A DNA stretch of 64,000 bases from Streptomyces albireticuli (GTDB taxonomy: Bacteria; Actinomycetota; Actinomycetes; Streptomycetales; Streptomycetaceae): the NCBI RefSeq assembly GCF_021228125.1, contig NZ_JAJQQS010000013.1, positions 124,001 to 188,000 of the forward strand, read 5' to 3'. Positions 37,833-46,248 of this stretch are shown in pieces (position 1 is the first letter of the stretch; each line of letters begins with the position of its first letter). A model generated the notes under the pieces. The model did not search any database and was not told the DNA's origin. It was given only the letters and a program-made list of their open reading frames with translations. The position numbers and the translations under genes are program-made.

Positions 37833-39939
37833 GTCGTTCCCCCCGCCCATGGGGACGGCCGAACGAGCCCAGCCACAGGGTGTCCCTGGCCCGGGTCATG
37901 GCGACGAAGAGCTGGCTGCGGTGGAGTTCACGGCGTTCGCGGGCGACGCCGTCATCGGTGCCGTCACCGGGGGCGGTGGCCGGGGCGTCGTGGTCGGGCA
38001 GGTGCACGTGCTTGAACTCCAGGCCCTTGGCCCGGTGGTAGCTGCCCAGTTTGACGCCGGGCACCGGGTGGCCGTCGTACTGCTCCAAGGTGATCGCGGG
38101 TATGCCGGCCCGGGTGAGCAGGCGCCGGTAGCGCTCCCGCTCGGCCCCGGTGCGGCAGAGCACCGCCGAGTCGGGCCACGCCCCGGGGCCCAGGGCGCGC
38201 AGGGCGGCGAGGAGGGCCTCGTCGTGCTCGGCCCGGGTCGGCGCGGTGACCCTGGTGACCCGGCCGCCGTCGCCGTAGGTGAGGTCGACGTCGCGGCGTC
38301 CGGCCGTCGGGGTGCCGTCGATGTCGTCGAAGGAGTCGTCGGCGACGACGGCGAGCGCGGCGTCGAGGATCTCCTTCGCGTTGCGGTAGTTCCGGCGCAG
38401 CACCTGGCCGCGGCCGCGGACGTCGATGCCCGCGTCGGAGAGGCGGAATCCGCCCGGGTAGACGGCCTGCTGACCGTCCCCGACGAGCAGCAGGCCGTTG
38501 GCCGCGTCGCCGACGAGCGCGTGGAGCAGGCGCACGCCGACGAAGGTGAGGTCCTGCACCTCGTCGACGACGACCGAGGCGTACGGGGTGGCGCCGGGGT
38601 GCGCGAGGGCCTCGTCGAGTGCGAGGGAGAGGATGTCGTTGAAGTCGTGCACTCCTTTGGCGACGCGGTTGCGCTCGTACTCCTGGTACAGCGCCCACAC
38701 GGCCTCGCGGTGGGTCCGGCGCAGGGTGGTGCGGCGGCGTTCGCGCCGCAGGGGCGGCGCGTACTGCTCGAAGGACGTGATGCCGCGGCCCTTGATGACG
38801 TAGTCGATCTCCTCCTGCCAGTACCCGGGTGCGGGGTCGAGGGTTTCGAGGACCGTGCGGCGGCCGTGGCTCTGCCAGGCGCGGCTGAACGCGTCGACGG
38901 CCTTGGCGTGGTCCAGCCGCGTCGTGACACCCCTGTCGCGGAGGAACCGGCCCGCCCACGCGTGCAGGCTGTGGAAGTCGACCCGGTCGGCGACGGCCGG
39001 CGCCATCGCCTTGAGGAACGTGCCCTGTACGCGGGGCAGGTTGTTGGCGAACGTCACGTAGAGGATCCGGCCGGAGGTGCGGCGGGCGAGGTACGCGGCG
39101 CGGTGGAGGGCGACGACCGTCTTGCCGGTCCCCGCGGGGCCGCTGACGCGCGCCGGGCCGGACCAGTCGCGGCGTACGAGGGCCAGTTGGTCGGGGTGGA
39201 GGAAGGTCATCCACTGTTCGATCGGGGCGCTGCGGGCGGCTTCCACGGCCGCGTTCCGTATCCCCTCCACGTCGAAGAGCGCGTCGTCGGGCACGGACGC
39301 GGCGGTGGCCGGCGGGGCCGTCGTGCCGGTGCGGGCCGAGGTGTCCTCGTAGGCGGGGAACGCGCTCTCCAGGTGGTCGGCGACGGCCTTCACCTCGAAG
39401 GGGCGCAGCCTGGTGCGTTCGGCCATGAGTGCCGGGGTCACCTCGCGTTCCCCGAGGAGCCGTACGGCGCCGAGCGCGGTGTCCAGGGACCGGCCCGCGA
39501 AGACCATGAGGGGCTGGACGGCCACGGGTGAGAGGTTCCGCGCGGAGACGGCGTTCTCGGCGAGCCTGGTCACCTTGAGCAGCTTGCCGATCTCGCGGTC
39601 GCACACGCGGCCGCCGGCCGTCAGGTGTCCGTCGGCGGTCTCGGGGGCGTGTCGCCAGTTCTTGACGTCGATGACGAACACGCCGCCGGGGCCGACTAGC
39701 AGCATGTCGACGTTGGCCGCCCGGGTGCCGGGCCAGCGCCGGTCGAGGAGCAGCCGCCACCCGCGCCGGGTGAGGATGTGCAGCTTCGCGGCGACCTTGC
39801 GTTCGCCCTCGCTGGCCGCTTCCCAGTTGCGGACCTCCCATTGGGCGGCCCTGAGCTGCTCGCGCAGCTCACGTTCGTGCCGCCGGGCCTCCTGTGCCCT
39901 CTTCCACGCCGATCCCCCCGCACCGGTCCCCGTGCTCAT
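37822..39939 (-). CDS. NERD domain-UvrD/Rep-like DNA helicase
   Basis: The 705-residue protein fuses an N-terminal NERD nuclease-related domain (residues about 45-165: LHILTRRGWRLLLDRRW, VDMLLVGPGGVFVIDVKNW with the D-x-K core) to a superfamily 1 helicase. Walker A is GPAGTGKTVVALHRAAYLAR, motif II VVDEVQDLTFVG, motif III region LLVGDGQQAVYPGG, and motif VI QLFVAMTRARDTLWLG. An N-terminal coiled coil is also seen. The likely role is in DNA repair or defence against foreign DNA. The 122-bp upstream gap has an AT-rich stretch suitable for its promoter. Confidence 0.9.
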   Translation of the reverse strand: MSTGTGAGGSAWKRAQEARRHERELREQLRAAQWEVRNWEAASEGERKVAAKLHILTRRGWRLLLDRRWPGTRAANVDMLLVGPGGVFVIDVKNWRHAPETADGHLTAGGRVCDREIGKLLKVTRLAENAVSARNLSPVAVQPLMVFAGRSLDTALGAVRLLGEREVTPALMAERTRLRPFEVKAVADHLESAFPAYEDTSARTGTTAPPATAASVPDDALFDVEGIRNAAVEAARSAPIEQWMTFLHPDQLALVRRDWSGPARVSGPAGTGKTVVALHRAAYLARRTSGRILYVTFANNLPRVQGTFLKAMAPAVADRVDFHSLHAWAGRFLRDRGVTTRLDHAKAVDAFSRAWQSHGRRTVLETLDPAPGYWQEEIDYVIKGRGITSFEQYAPPLRRERRRTTLRRTHREAVWALYQEYERNRVAKGVHDFNDILSLALDEALAHPGATPYASVVVDEVQDLTFVGVRLLHALVGDAANGLLLVGDGQQAVYPGGFRLSDAGIDVRGRGQVLRRNYRNAKEILDAALAVVADDSFDDIDGTPTAGRRDVDLTYGDGGRVTRVTAPTRAEHDEALLAALRALGPGAWPDSAVLCRTGAERERYRRLLTRAGIPAITLEQYDGHPVPGVKLGSYHRAKGLEFKHVHLPDHDAPATAPGDGTDDGVARERRELHRSQLFVAMTRARDTLWLGSFGRPHGRGERLTG

Positions 39940-40061
39940 GTCCGCCCCCTCGCCGCCCCCGTACGTAAAGTAATGATCGCATAACGCATCGGAGTGGACT
40001 GGAGGGTGCGGACTCGCTCATGGAACTCGTTCGCCCGAAGCCCCGCGTCGTCGGCGGCCGG

Positions 40062-40442
40062 TCAGGCCGCCGGGCGGATCCCGCCGCCGGTCGTCCGTCG
40101 CAGCGCCGCTTCCAGGCGGTCGCGGGCCTCGGTCTGGGCGGCGATCCGTTCGTTGAGCACCGCCAGGCGTTCCCGCGCGACCCGCAGGCCCTTGTCCGAC
40201 GGGGGTGCGGCGGCCATGTCGCCGTCCAGGCAGGGCAGGAAGGCACGCACGTCGTCGAGGGTGAGTCCGGCGGCCAGCAGGTAGCGGATGTTGCGGACCC
40301 GCACCACTGTCCGCTCGTCGTAGACGCGGTAGCCGTTGGAGGCGCGATCGGAGGAGATCAGCCCCGCCTGTTCGTAGTGCCGCAACGCCCGGGCGGTCGT
40401 CCCCACCGCCGTGGCCAGCTCGCCTATTCTCACCTGTCGCAC
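40062..40442 (-). CDS. MerR family transcriptional regulator
   Basis: The 126-residue protein has the MerR HTH (VRIGELATAVGTTARALRHY, EQAGLISSDRASNGYRVYDE) and a helical dimerisation region (VARERLAVLNERIAAQTEAR). It follows the SDR gene on the same strand by 17 bp, forming an SDR-merR operon. GTG 40442 has AGGAG 11 bp upstream; GTG 40433 is an alternative. A MerR-type promoter upstream of the SDR gene (41235-41258) is its expected target. Confidence 0.88.
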   Translation of the reverse strand: MRQVRIGELATAVGTTARALRHYEQAGLISSDRASNGYRVYDERTVVRVRNIRYLLAAGLTLDDVRAFLPCLDGDMAAAPPSDKGLRVARERLAVLNERIAAQTEARDRLEAALRRTTGGGIRPAA

Positions 40443-40459
40443 CTCACGGGCCACTCCTA

Positions 40460-41227
40460 TCACGCCACGACCGCCCCGCCGTCGACCGGGAGCACCGCCC
40501 CGGTGACGAACGACGCGCCGGGCGAGGCGAGCTGGGCGATCGCCCAGGCGACCTCCTCGGGCCGGCCGACGCGACCGAGCGGGGTGTGCGCCAACTGCCA
40601 CTCCCGCACCTCGGCCATGCGCTCCGGGGTCAGGCCCTGGTGTGCGCCGATCGGGGTGTCGATCGCCCCGGGGGCCACCGCGACCACGCGGATGCCGCGA
40701 GGCGCCAGCTCGACCGCCCAACTGCGGGTCAGCAGTTCCAGCGCGGTCTTGGTCGCGGCGTAGAGCGAGCTGCCGGGCCAGGCCCGCTGGCCCACCGAGG
40801 TGCTCACGTTGACGATCACGCCGCCGGAGGTCTCCAGGAGCGGGAGCGCGGCCTGGGCCAGCAGGACGGGTGCGATCAGGTTGGTGCCGAGCTGAGCCGT
40901 GATCACCTCGGGCGTCAGCGTGCCGAGGGCGCCGCCGCGCACGATGCCGGCGTTGTTGACGAGCACGTCCAGCCGGCCGTGTGCCTCCCGCACGGCCCGG
41001 ACGATCCGGTCGGGCCCGCCCTCGGCGGTGATGTCGGCGGGCAGCGGGGTGATGCGGTCGTACCCCTCGGCGGTCTCCCGGAGCGGTTCGGGCCGCCGCC
41101 CGATCGCCACCACATGGGCGCCCTGGGCGGCGAAGGCGCGGGCGGTGGCCCGGCCGATACCGGTGCCGGCTCCGGTGACGGCGACGACCCTGCTGTGGTG
41201 CTGTGCGGTGCTGTTCATGCCGGTCAT
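40460..41227 (-). CDS. Short-chain dehydrogenase/reductase
   Basis: The 255-residue classical SDR has the NAD(P)-binding TGAGTGIGRATARAFAAQG near residue 19, NNAG in VLVNNAGIVRGG, active-site Ser in VNVSTSVGQ and the Tyr-x3-Lys in SLYAATKTALELL, with PGAIDTPIGAH after. ATGs lie at 41227 and 41218. Because the MerR promoter -10 region abuts 41227, translation may be leaderless or begin at 41218. The substrate is unknown, perhaps an alcohol/ketone stress metabolite. Confidence 0.92.
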   Translation of the reverse strand: MTGMNSTAQHHSRVVAVTGAGTGIGRATARAFAAQGAHVVAIGRRPEPLRETAEGYDRITPLPADITAEGGPDRIVRAVREAHGRLDVLVNNAGIVRGGALGTLTPEVITAQLGTNLIAPVLLAQAALPLLETSGGVIVNVSTSVGQRAWPGSSLYAATKTALELLTRSWAVELAPRGIRVVAVAPGAIDTPIGAHQGLTPERMAEVREWQLAHTPLGRVGRPEEVAWAIAQLASPGASFVTGAVLPVDGGAVVA

Positions 41228-41234
41228 CGTGCAA

Positions 41235-41258
41235 CCCTGCCGCCAGCGGCAAGGTCAA
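41235..41258 (-). promoter_or_regulatory. MerR-type promoter/operator of the SDR-merR operon
   Basis: On the minus strand TTGACC (41253-41258) is followed by CCTTGCCGC-TG-GCGGCAGGG (41235-41254), an inverted repeat with one mismatch in 9-bp arms, ending just before the SDR start. This is the expected MerR binding layout. The remainder of the 393-bp gap up to 41620 has no recognisable gene. Confidence 0.75.
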
Positions 41259-41620
41259 ACGGCTCCGGACGAACCACCCGGTGAGACGCTCCTGGCACAC
41301 ACTTCCCTCAGCGCGCTCGGGTGGGTGTCCGGCAACGCTCCCGCCGTCGTCATGGCGCTGCCGCCGAGGCCCGGCGTTCCCGCCGGCCGACGCCGTCGCG
41401 TACGCGGAGGGGTGGCCGGCCGCGCACCGGCCGGGTACGCCTTCCGCCTGAACGCGCCGCCGTGACGGCCGCCGGACCCGCGTCTTCGCGGTGAGCGCGC
41501 CTGCCGCATACGGGGGTTTACCCCATGGTGACGCTCGCGGGCGGGCGCATAACCTCGTCGAGGCCGCCGTCGGGGAAGTGTCCGGTGGCTCCTCGTCTTT
41601 CAGGAATGGTGGATAAGTTC

Positions 41621-42355
41621 ATGCGCGCGCGTCCTATGCGTCTCCTCACTGCCGTCGTGACGGCCGGAATCGCCGTCGGCGGCCTCAGCGCCTGCGGCCT
41701 GACCAGGGAGAACTTCGAGGACGACACCACGCTGTCGCAGAAGGTCACCTCGGTGCGGCTGGCCACGGGCTCCGGCGGGGTGGTCCTGCGGGGCAAGGAG
41801 GGCGCCACCGAGGTGAAGGTGCACCGTTACGTGGAGTACGGCGGTGACCGCCCGGAAGGCGCGACGCACCGCGTCGAGAACGGTGTGCTGGTCCTCGACG
41901 ACTGCGGCAAGGACTGCTCGGTGGCCTACACCGTCGAACTCCCGGCGGGGCTGCCGGTGACGGGCGGGACCTCCAGCGGCGCGGTCAAACTGGCCGGCAC
42001 GGGCGCGGTGAAGGTGACGACCGACTCCGGGGCGATCGATCTGTTCGACGTCAAGGGCGCGGTCGACGTACAGGCGGACAGCGGCGCGATCACGGGGCGC
42101 GGGCTCAAGGGCGGGCCCGTCGAGGCCCGGGCCGACAGCGGAGCCGTCACCCTGACGCTCGCCTCGCCCCAGGACGTACGGGCGGAGGCCGACAGCGGTG
42201 CGGTCACCCTGACCACGCCCAGCAGCGGCCGTTACCGGGTGACCGCCGAGACCGACAGCGGCGGCAAGGACATCGCCGTGTCCGACGACCCGTCGGGCAC
42301 GCACCGCCTCAGGCTCCGGACGGACAGTGGGGCCATCAAGGTCAAGAGCTCCTGA
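41621..42355 (+). CDS. DUF4097-like lipoprotein (putative adhesin fold)
   Basis: The 244-residue protein has a lipoprotein signal (RLLTAVVTAGIAVGGLSAC, Cys at residue 25). A right-handed beta-solenoid follows, made of repeated D-S-G-A-I/V units: TTDSGAIDLF, QADSGAITGRG, RADSGAVTLTL, EADSGAVTLTT and a final RTDSGAIKVKSS. This is the DUF4097/DUF4098 pattern of surface proteins with unknown function. GGTGG precedes ATG 41621 by 8 bp. Confidence 0.86.
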   Translation: MRARPMRLLTAVVTAGIAVGGLSACGLTRENFEDDTTLSQKVTSVRLATGSGGVVLRGKEGATEVKVHRYVEYGGDRPEGATHRVENGVLVLDDCGKDCSVAYTVELPAGLPVTGGTSSGAVKLAGTGAVKVTTDSGAIDLFDVKGAVDVQADSGAITGRGLKGGPVEARADSGAVTLTLASPQDVRAEADSGAVTLTTPSSGRYRVTAETDSGGKDIAVSDDPSGTHRLRLRTDSGAIKVKSS

Positions 42356-42384
42356 GGCGCCCGGCCGCGGGGGGCGGTCCCGGC

Positions 42385-43098
42385 TCAGGCCGCGGGGCAG
42401 CGTTTCCAAGCGAGGTGGTAGACGGTCTCGGCGCCCGAGGGCGTCGAGCCGTAGGTGAGGAAGCTGCGGGTCGTCGAGGTGTCGGAGGTGCCGGCTTCGA
42501 CCCGTAGCGCGATGTTGAGGTTGAGGGCGCGGTTCTCGCCGCACGGTGCGTAGAGGAGGGCCGAGTCGAAGATGACGTCGGCCTCCTTCCAGCCGCCTTG
42601 GAACGGGCCGGCGAAGGGGTGGGTCACGGAGGACTTCCCCGGCGTGCCCTGGAAGTAGTTCTCCACTCTCACCTGGCCCCTGGCTCCCTTCTCCAGCGAG
42701 CCGTGGCCTTCGTAGTCCGTCCCCGCGATCGCGTACGTGTAACCCGTCGGGACGCGGACGCTCAGGGCGATCTGGCAGTTGCGGTGGGACTCGTCAGGCT
42801 TCGATCCGACGCCCACCCGAGAGGTGAACTCACCGGAGAAGAGGCTGAACTCAGTGCGGTCACCCGAGAGCGCCACCGATGTCCAGTGCGAGCCGCAGGC
42901 TCCGGAGACCGTGGCCAGTTCGAGGGAGACCCCGTCCGGCGGAGGGGTCTCGCCCGGGGTGGCCGGGGCGGGTGACAGGGTGGCGGCCACGAGGGCCGCG
43001 GCGGTACCGGCGATCAGCACGGGAGTGAACAAGGGAGACCCCTTTCCGACGCTGTTCCGTTCTTCCGCTGTGCCGAAGGGCTGCCGCGCGGCATCCAT
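42385..43098 (-). CDS. DUF4360 secreted protein
   Basis: This 237-residue protein matches the DUF4360 family well known in Streptomyces: SGACGSHWTSVALSGDRTEF, GVGSKPDESHRNCQIALSVR, VPTGYTYAIAGTDYEGHGSL, YFQGTPGKSSVTHPFAGPF and the end ETVYHLAWKRC. A hydrophobic export signal (LFTPVLIAGTAAALVAATLS) follows about 22 N-terminal residues, so a later start codon is possible. Four Cys probably form disulfides. Function is unknown. Confidence 0.85.
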   Translation of the reverse strand: MDAARQPFGTAEERNSVGKGSPLFTPVLIAGTAAALVAATLSPAPATPGETPPPDGVSLELATVSGACGSHWTSVALSGDRTEFSLFSGEFTSRVGVGSKPDESHRNCQIALSVRVPTGYTYAIAGTDYEGHGSLEKGARGQVRVENYFQGTPGKSSVTHPFAGPFQGGWKEADVIFDSALLYAPCGENRALNLNIALRVEAGTSDTSTTRSFLTYGSTPSGAETVYHLAWKRCPAA

Positions 43099-43211
43099 GC
43101 CACCACCGCGCGCGGGGCGTGTACAGGCCGGATTCCGGGTCAAGTGCCGTACCGGACACGGCTGGGACCGGCCGCACGGCACCCCCGGTGGGGAACCCGG
43201 CGGACGTGCGG

Positions 43212-44744
43212 TCAGGCGCGGACGCAGCGGCCTCCCGGGCTGGACGCCGGGGGGCGGCACTGGAGCCCGAAGTCGTCCGCGCTCAGGCTCAGATAGCGGC
43301 CGATGCACGCGTTCGCCGAGGTCAGGCCCCGCGCGTCGCAGAAGGAAAGGGCCGCGCGGCCGTCGCTGAACGGGCCGGGAGCGTAGATCACCCAGTAGCC
43401 CGGGCGCAGCGAGGCGTAGTCGTCGCTGCGGAGGTAGGTCGCCTCGGGCACGGTCCGCCGTACGGTGGCGAGCCGCCGGTCGCGTACGGCGGTGCCGGTG
43501 CCGAGGGGTTCGGAGAAGAGCTGGGCGATCCAGCGGCCCCCCGGCGGGGCCGGTACGGAGGTCCGCGGCGCGGTGGACGTGGCGGGCTCCTCGCCGGGGG
43601 TCCGCCGGGGTGCGGGGTTCCGCTGCCCGGCGGGGGACGGTGGTGTCGTGGCGGCCGGTGTCCTCGTGGCGGAGGGTGCCGGTGGCGCGGCGGAGGGGCC
43701 CGTGCCGGCGGCCGCCCGATCGTCCCCGCGGTCGCGCAGGGTGAGGACGAGGGCGGTCGTCGCGGCGATGACCAGGACCGCGGCCAGGGCGAGGACGACC
43801 GCCGTCCGGCCGTGCCGCCGGGGGTGCCCGGGTGCCGGAACGGGCCGTGGGCCGTCGAGCCGGGTGGGCGCGGGCGATACGGGCCCCGGGGGTGCCGGGG
43901 ACGCCGGTGCGGTGATCGTCGGCTGCGCCCACCGAGGTGCCGTGCCCGACTCGGCCTGTGCCAGCATGGCGTCGAGCCGTGCGGCGTCGGGGCGGGCGGC
44001 CGGGTCCCGTACGAGCAGTGCCTGGAGGACGGGGGCGAGCGGCCCGGAGCGCACGGGCGGTGGAACGGGGTCGTCGAGCACGGCCGCCAGGGTGGCCAGG
44101 GTCGTGGACCGGCGCAGCGGGCTGACGCCTTCCCCGCACACGTACAGCACGAGGCCGAGGGACCAGAGGTCGGAGGCCGGGTCGTCGTCCTGGCCGCGGA
44201 CGCGCTCGGGGGCGATGTACTCGGGTGAGCCGATGAGTTCGCCGGTGGCGGTGAGGGAGGTGGCGCCGCTCAGCGCCGCGATGCCGAAGTCGGTGAGGAC
44301 GGCGGTGCCGTCGGCGCGCAGCAGGATGTTGGCGGGTTTGACGTCCCGGTGCCGGATGCCCGCGGTGTGCGCCGCCCGCAGGGCGGAGAGCACCTGGCGG
44401 CCGATGCGCGCGGTTTCCGCCGGGGGCAGGGGGCCGGTGCCGAGCCGCTCCTGGAGGGAGGTGCCGCCGACGAGTTCCATCACGATCCACGGATGGGGTT
44501 CCGCGTCCACGATGTGATGGATCGTCACGACATGGGGGTGGCTGAGGCGGGCGAGGGCCCGGGCTTCCCGCAGTACGCGTGCGCGTGTGTCACGGGAGGG
44601 CTCGGTGTCGGACCGGACGGCCTTGAGGGCGACTTCGCGGTCCAGCATCGTGTCCCGGGCCCGCCACACCGTGCCCATGCCCCCGGCGCCGAGCCGCGCG
44701 ATCAGCTCGAACCGGCCGTCGACCATGTCCCCCGGTACGTTCAT
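43212..44744 (-). CDS. Transmembrane Ser/Thr protein kinase (PknB-like)
   Basis: The 510-residue protein has an N-terminal kinase domain: LIARLGAGGMGTVWRARD (glycine loop), Lys in REVALKAV, HRDVKPANILL (catalytic loop), LTDFGIAALSG (Mg loop) and GSPEYIAPERV. A Pro/Thr-rich juxtamembrane linker, one membrane helix (TAVVLALAAVLVIAATTALV) and an extracellular part follow. That part ends in a SPOR-like domain (YWVIYAPGPFSDGRAALSFC) with paired Cys. It has no PASTA repeats. It may sense wall or envelope components. Confidence 0.9.
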   Translation of the reverse strand: MNVPGDMVDGRFELIARLGAGGMGTVWRARDTMLDREVALKAVRSDTEPSRDTRARVLREARALARLSHPHVVTIHHIVDAEPHPWIVMELVGGTSLQERLGTGPLPPAETARIGRQVLSALRAAHTAGIRHRDVKPANILLRADGTAVLTDFGIAALSGATSLTATGELIGSPEYIAPERVRGQDDDPASDLWSLGLVLYVCGEGVSPLRRSTTLATLAAVLDDPVPPPVRSGPLAPVLQALLVRDPAARPDAARLDAMLAQAESGTAPRWAQPTITAPASPAPPGPVSPAPTRLDGPRPVPAPGHPRRHGRTAVVLALAAVLVIAATTALVLTLRDRGDDRAAAGTGPSAAPPAPSATRTPAATTPPSPAGQRNPAPRRTPGEEPATSTAPRTSVPAPPGGRWIAQLFSEPLGTGTAVRDRRLATVRRTVPEATYLRSDDYASLRPGYWVIYAPGPFSDGRAALSFCDARGLTSANACIGRYLSLSADDFGLQCRPPASSPGGRCVRA

Positions 44745-44897
44745 GGCCGCCAGGCTAGACCGGGGACGGCCGGCCCGGCAGGCGTCCGGAGGTATCGGAC
44801 CGGCCTCGGGGGCCGGCCGTGCCGACACGTCCTGTCCCGGACGGCACGGAAGGGCCCGGAGTGCCCGAGGAGCACGAAAAGGCGCTATCGCACATCC

Positions 44898-44911
44898 TGA
44901 CTCTATAGTCA
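44898..44911. promoter_or_regulatory. Short palindrome in divergent promoter region
   Basis: TGACT-CTAT-AGTCA is a perfect inverted repeat overlapping a TATAGT -10-like hexamer, nested inside a wider CTATC...GATAG pair (44885-44926). It lies in the 443-bp gap between the kinase gene and the lipoprotein gene at 45188. Apart from the small open frame at 45004, the gap holds nothing else recognised. Confidence 0.35.
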
Positions 44912-45003
44912 CCTTTGCGGGTGATAGGGCGCATGGCTCCGTCCCGGGTGGGGAGAGTGGCCGTGCACAGGTCGATCACCGCCTCCCGGGGGACCCTCCG
45001 CAC

Positions 45004-45180
45004 ATGCGCCAACCCGCCACCGTCTCCGCCACGTTCACCGCGGTTCTCACCACCGCCCTGATCCCGTCGGCCGCCCGGGGTACGCCCGGGGGCGAGGCCG
45101 TACCACCGGGGCGGGGGCGTCGTCGGCCCGGGCTCCGCCGGCCGGCTCCGGGAGACGTCCGGGGGCGCGAGCGGGGCTGA
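45004..45180 (+). CDS. Possible small secreted peptide gene (58 aa)
   Basis: A 58-codon frame starts with a signal-like segment (MRQPATVSATFTAVLTTALI) and then becomes Arg/Gly/Pro-rich without a domain. GGGGGA lies about 9 bp upstream. The same CCGCACATGCG start context recurs at the lipoprotein gene at 45188, just 8 bp after this stop, hinting at an operon or a local duplication. The coding status is doubtful. Confidence 0.3.
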   Translation: MRQPATVSATFTAVLTTALIPSAARGTPGGEAVPPGRGRRRPGLRRPAPGDVRGRERG

Positions 45181-45187
45181 TCCGCAC

Positions 45188-45754
45188 ATGCGTCCTCGCA
45201 CCCGGCCGGCCGTGCCGCCGGCCGCCGTCCCGCACCTGACCGGCCTCGTCCTGGCCGGCTTCCTCCTGACCGGGTTCCTGCTGACCGGTTGCGCGGGGCC
45301 GACCCCGCGGCCCGCTCCGGACGAGGTGGTCAAGGCCGCCACGCAACGCCTGACCGACGCCTGCCTCACACGCCAGGGCCTCGCACCGCCGCGTCCGGGA
45401 CAGAGCCCGCCGCCGGCGGCCGGGCAGCGGCGGGTGAACGCCGCGCTGTTCGGAACGGGCCGGCCGGAGCTCTCCGTCGCCCTGCCCACCGGTTACGTCG
45501 TGCGCGCCCACACCGACGGCTGCCTGGCCGCGGCCCAGCGACGGCTCTACGGCGACCAGCGCCGCTGGTTCCGCACCTCGACGATCGTCAACAACCTCCG
45601 GCCCGAGGCCGAGCACACCCACCGCAGCCTCACCGAGGTCCGTGCCCTGCGCGGCGCCGAGATCGCCGAATGGCGGCGGCTGCGCGCGCACGCCCTCTCC
45701 GAAGCCACCGCCCTTCTCGAAGAACCACTACCCACGGGAGAACCACGCTCATGA
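45188..45754 (+). CDS. Hypothetical lipoprotein coupled to I36 inhibitor gene
   Basis: The 188-residue protein has a lipoprotein signal (LVLAGFLLTGFLLTGC, Cys near residue 35). The mature part is helical (EVVKAATQRLTDACLTRQG, DGCLAAAQRRLYGDQRRWF, LRGAEIAEWRRLRAHALSEA) with two Cys. Similar lipoproteins occur in Streptomyces without known function. The stop overlaps the ATG of the downstream I36 gene, so the two proteins are made together and may interact at the membrane. Confidence 0.72.
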   Translation: MRPRTRPAVPPAAVPHLTGLVLAGFLLTGFLLTGCAGPTPRPAPDEVVKAATQRLTDACLTRQGLAPPRPGQSPPPAAGQRRVNAALFGTGRPELSVALPTGYVVRAHTDGCLAAAQRRLYGDQRRWFRTSTIVNNLRPEAEHTHRSLTEVRALRGAEIAEWRRLRAHALSEATALLEEPLPTGEPRS

Positions 45755-46122
45755 AGCGCTTCACCGCCGCCCTCGCGGCCACCCTGATCTCCACCGGCGC
45801 CCTCCTGGCGACTTCGGCCACCGTCGAGGCGGCGGACTGCCGCAGCGGCTACTTCTGCGTCTGGACGAACGCGAATTTCGACGGCATGAAGATCGAGCAC
45901 AGCGGCGACGACCACTGGTGGGAGGGCGACATGTTCAAGCACGACTCCTCCTGGGCGAACCACGGTGTGTCCGGGCCGGGCGTCAAGGACCATGTGAAGG
46001 TCTACGAGGGCCGCAAGCTGCTGGGGCATGTCAACCTCTGTCTGGCGCCGGGCCAGGAGGTCGGCTACAAGGGGGACGCCAACGACAAGGGCGGCTCCCA
46101 CACCTGGGCCTCCAAGTGCTGA
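45751..46122 (+). CDS. Secreted peptidase inhibitor family I36 protein
   Basis: The 123-residue protein has a Sec signal (MKRFTAALAATLISTGALLA, cleavage after VEAA) and a beta/gamma-crystallin-like I36 domain: DCRSGYFCVWTNANFDGMKI, SSWANHGVSGPGVKDHVKVY and GHVNLCLAPGQEVGYKG, with four Cys. Family members resemble the metalloprotease inhibitor SMPI. It is convergent with a secreted serine protease gene (46249-47010), but that pairing may be chance. Strong twin hairpins follow. Confidence 0.88.
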   Translation: MKRFTAALAATLISTGALLATSATVEAADCRSGYFCVWTNANFDGMKIEHSGDDHWWEGDMFKHDSSWANHGVSGPGVKDHVKVYEGRKLLGHVNLCLAPGQEVGYKGDANDKGGSHTWASKC

Positions 46123-46154
46123 GCGCGGTCTGAGACCGTTCCGCGTCCGTGCTC

Positions 46155-46232
46155 GCGGCCGTTCCCCCGCCCGGGCCCGGGCGGGGGAACGGCCGCGGGC
46201 CCGTCCCGGCGGGGGTGCCGGGACGGGCCCGC
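46155..46232. terminator. Twin strong hairpins between convergent genes
   Basis: Positions 46155-46196 form a 42-bp perfect palindrome with C/G-only centre. Positions 46195-46232 form a second hairpin with perfect 16-bp arms and a 6-nt loop (GGGGGT). They overlap by 2 bp and fill the gap between the I36 and protease genes. A bidirectional terminator is the natural reading. Confidence 0.8.
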
Positions 46233-46248
46233 GGGGTGCGGGGGCCGC

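Noticed and set aside
37822..39531. Plus-strand open frames of up to 597 codons opposite the NERD helicase.
   Set aside because: They are Val/Gly/Arg-rich antisense shadows with no ribosome site; the minus-strand gene has complete helicase motifs.
41228..41620. Small open frames in the gap between the SDR and DUF4097 genes.
   Set aside because: They lack ribosome sites and recognisable sequence; only the MerR promoter at its left end is supported.
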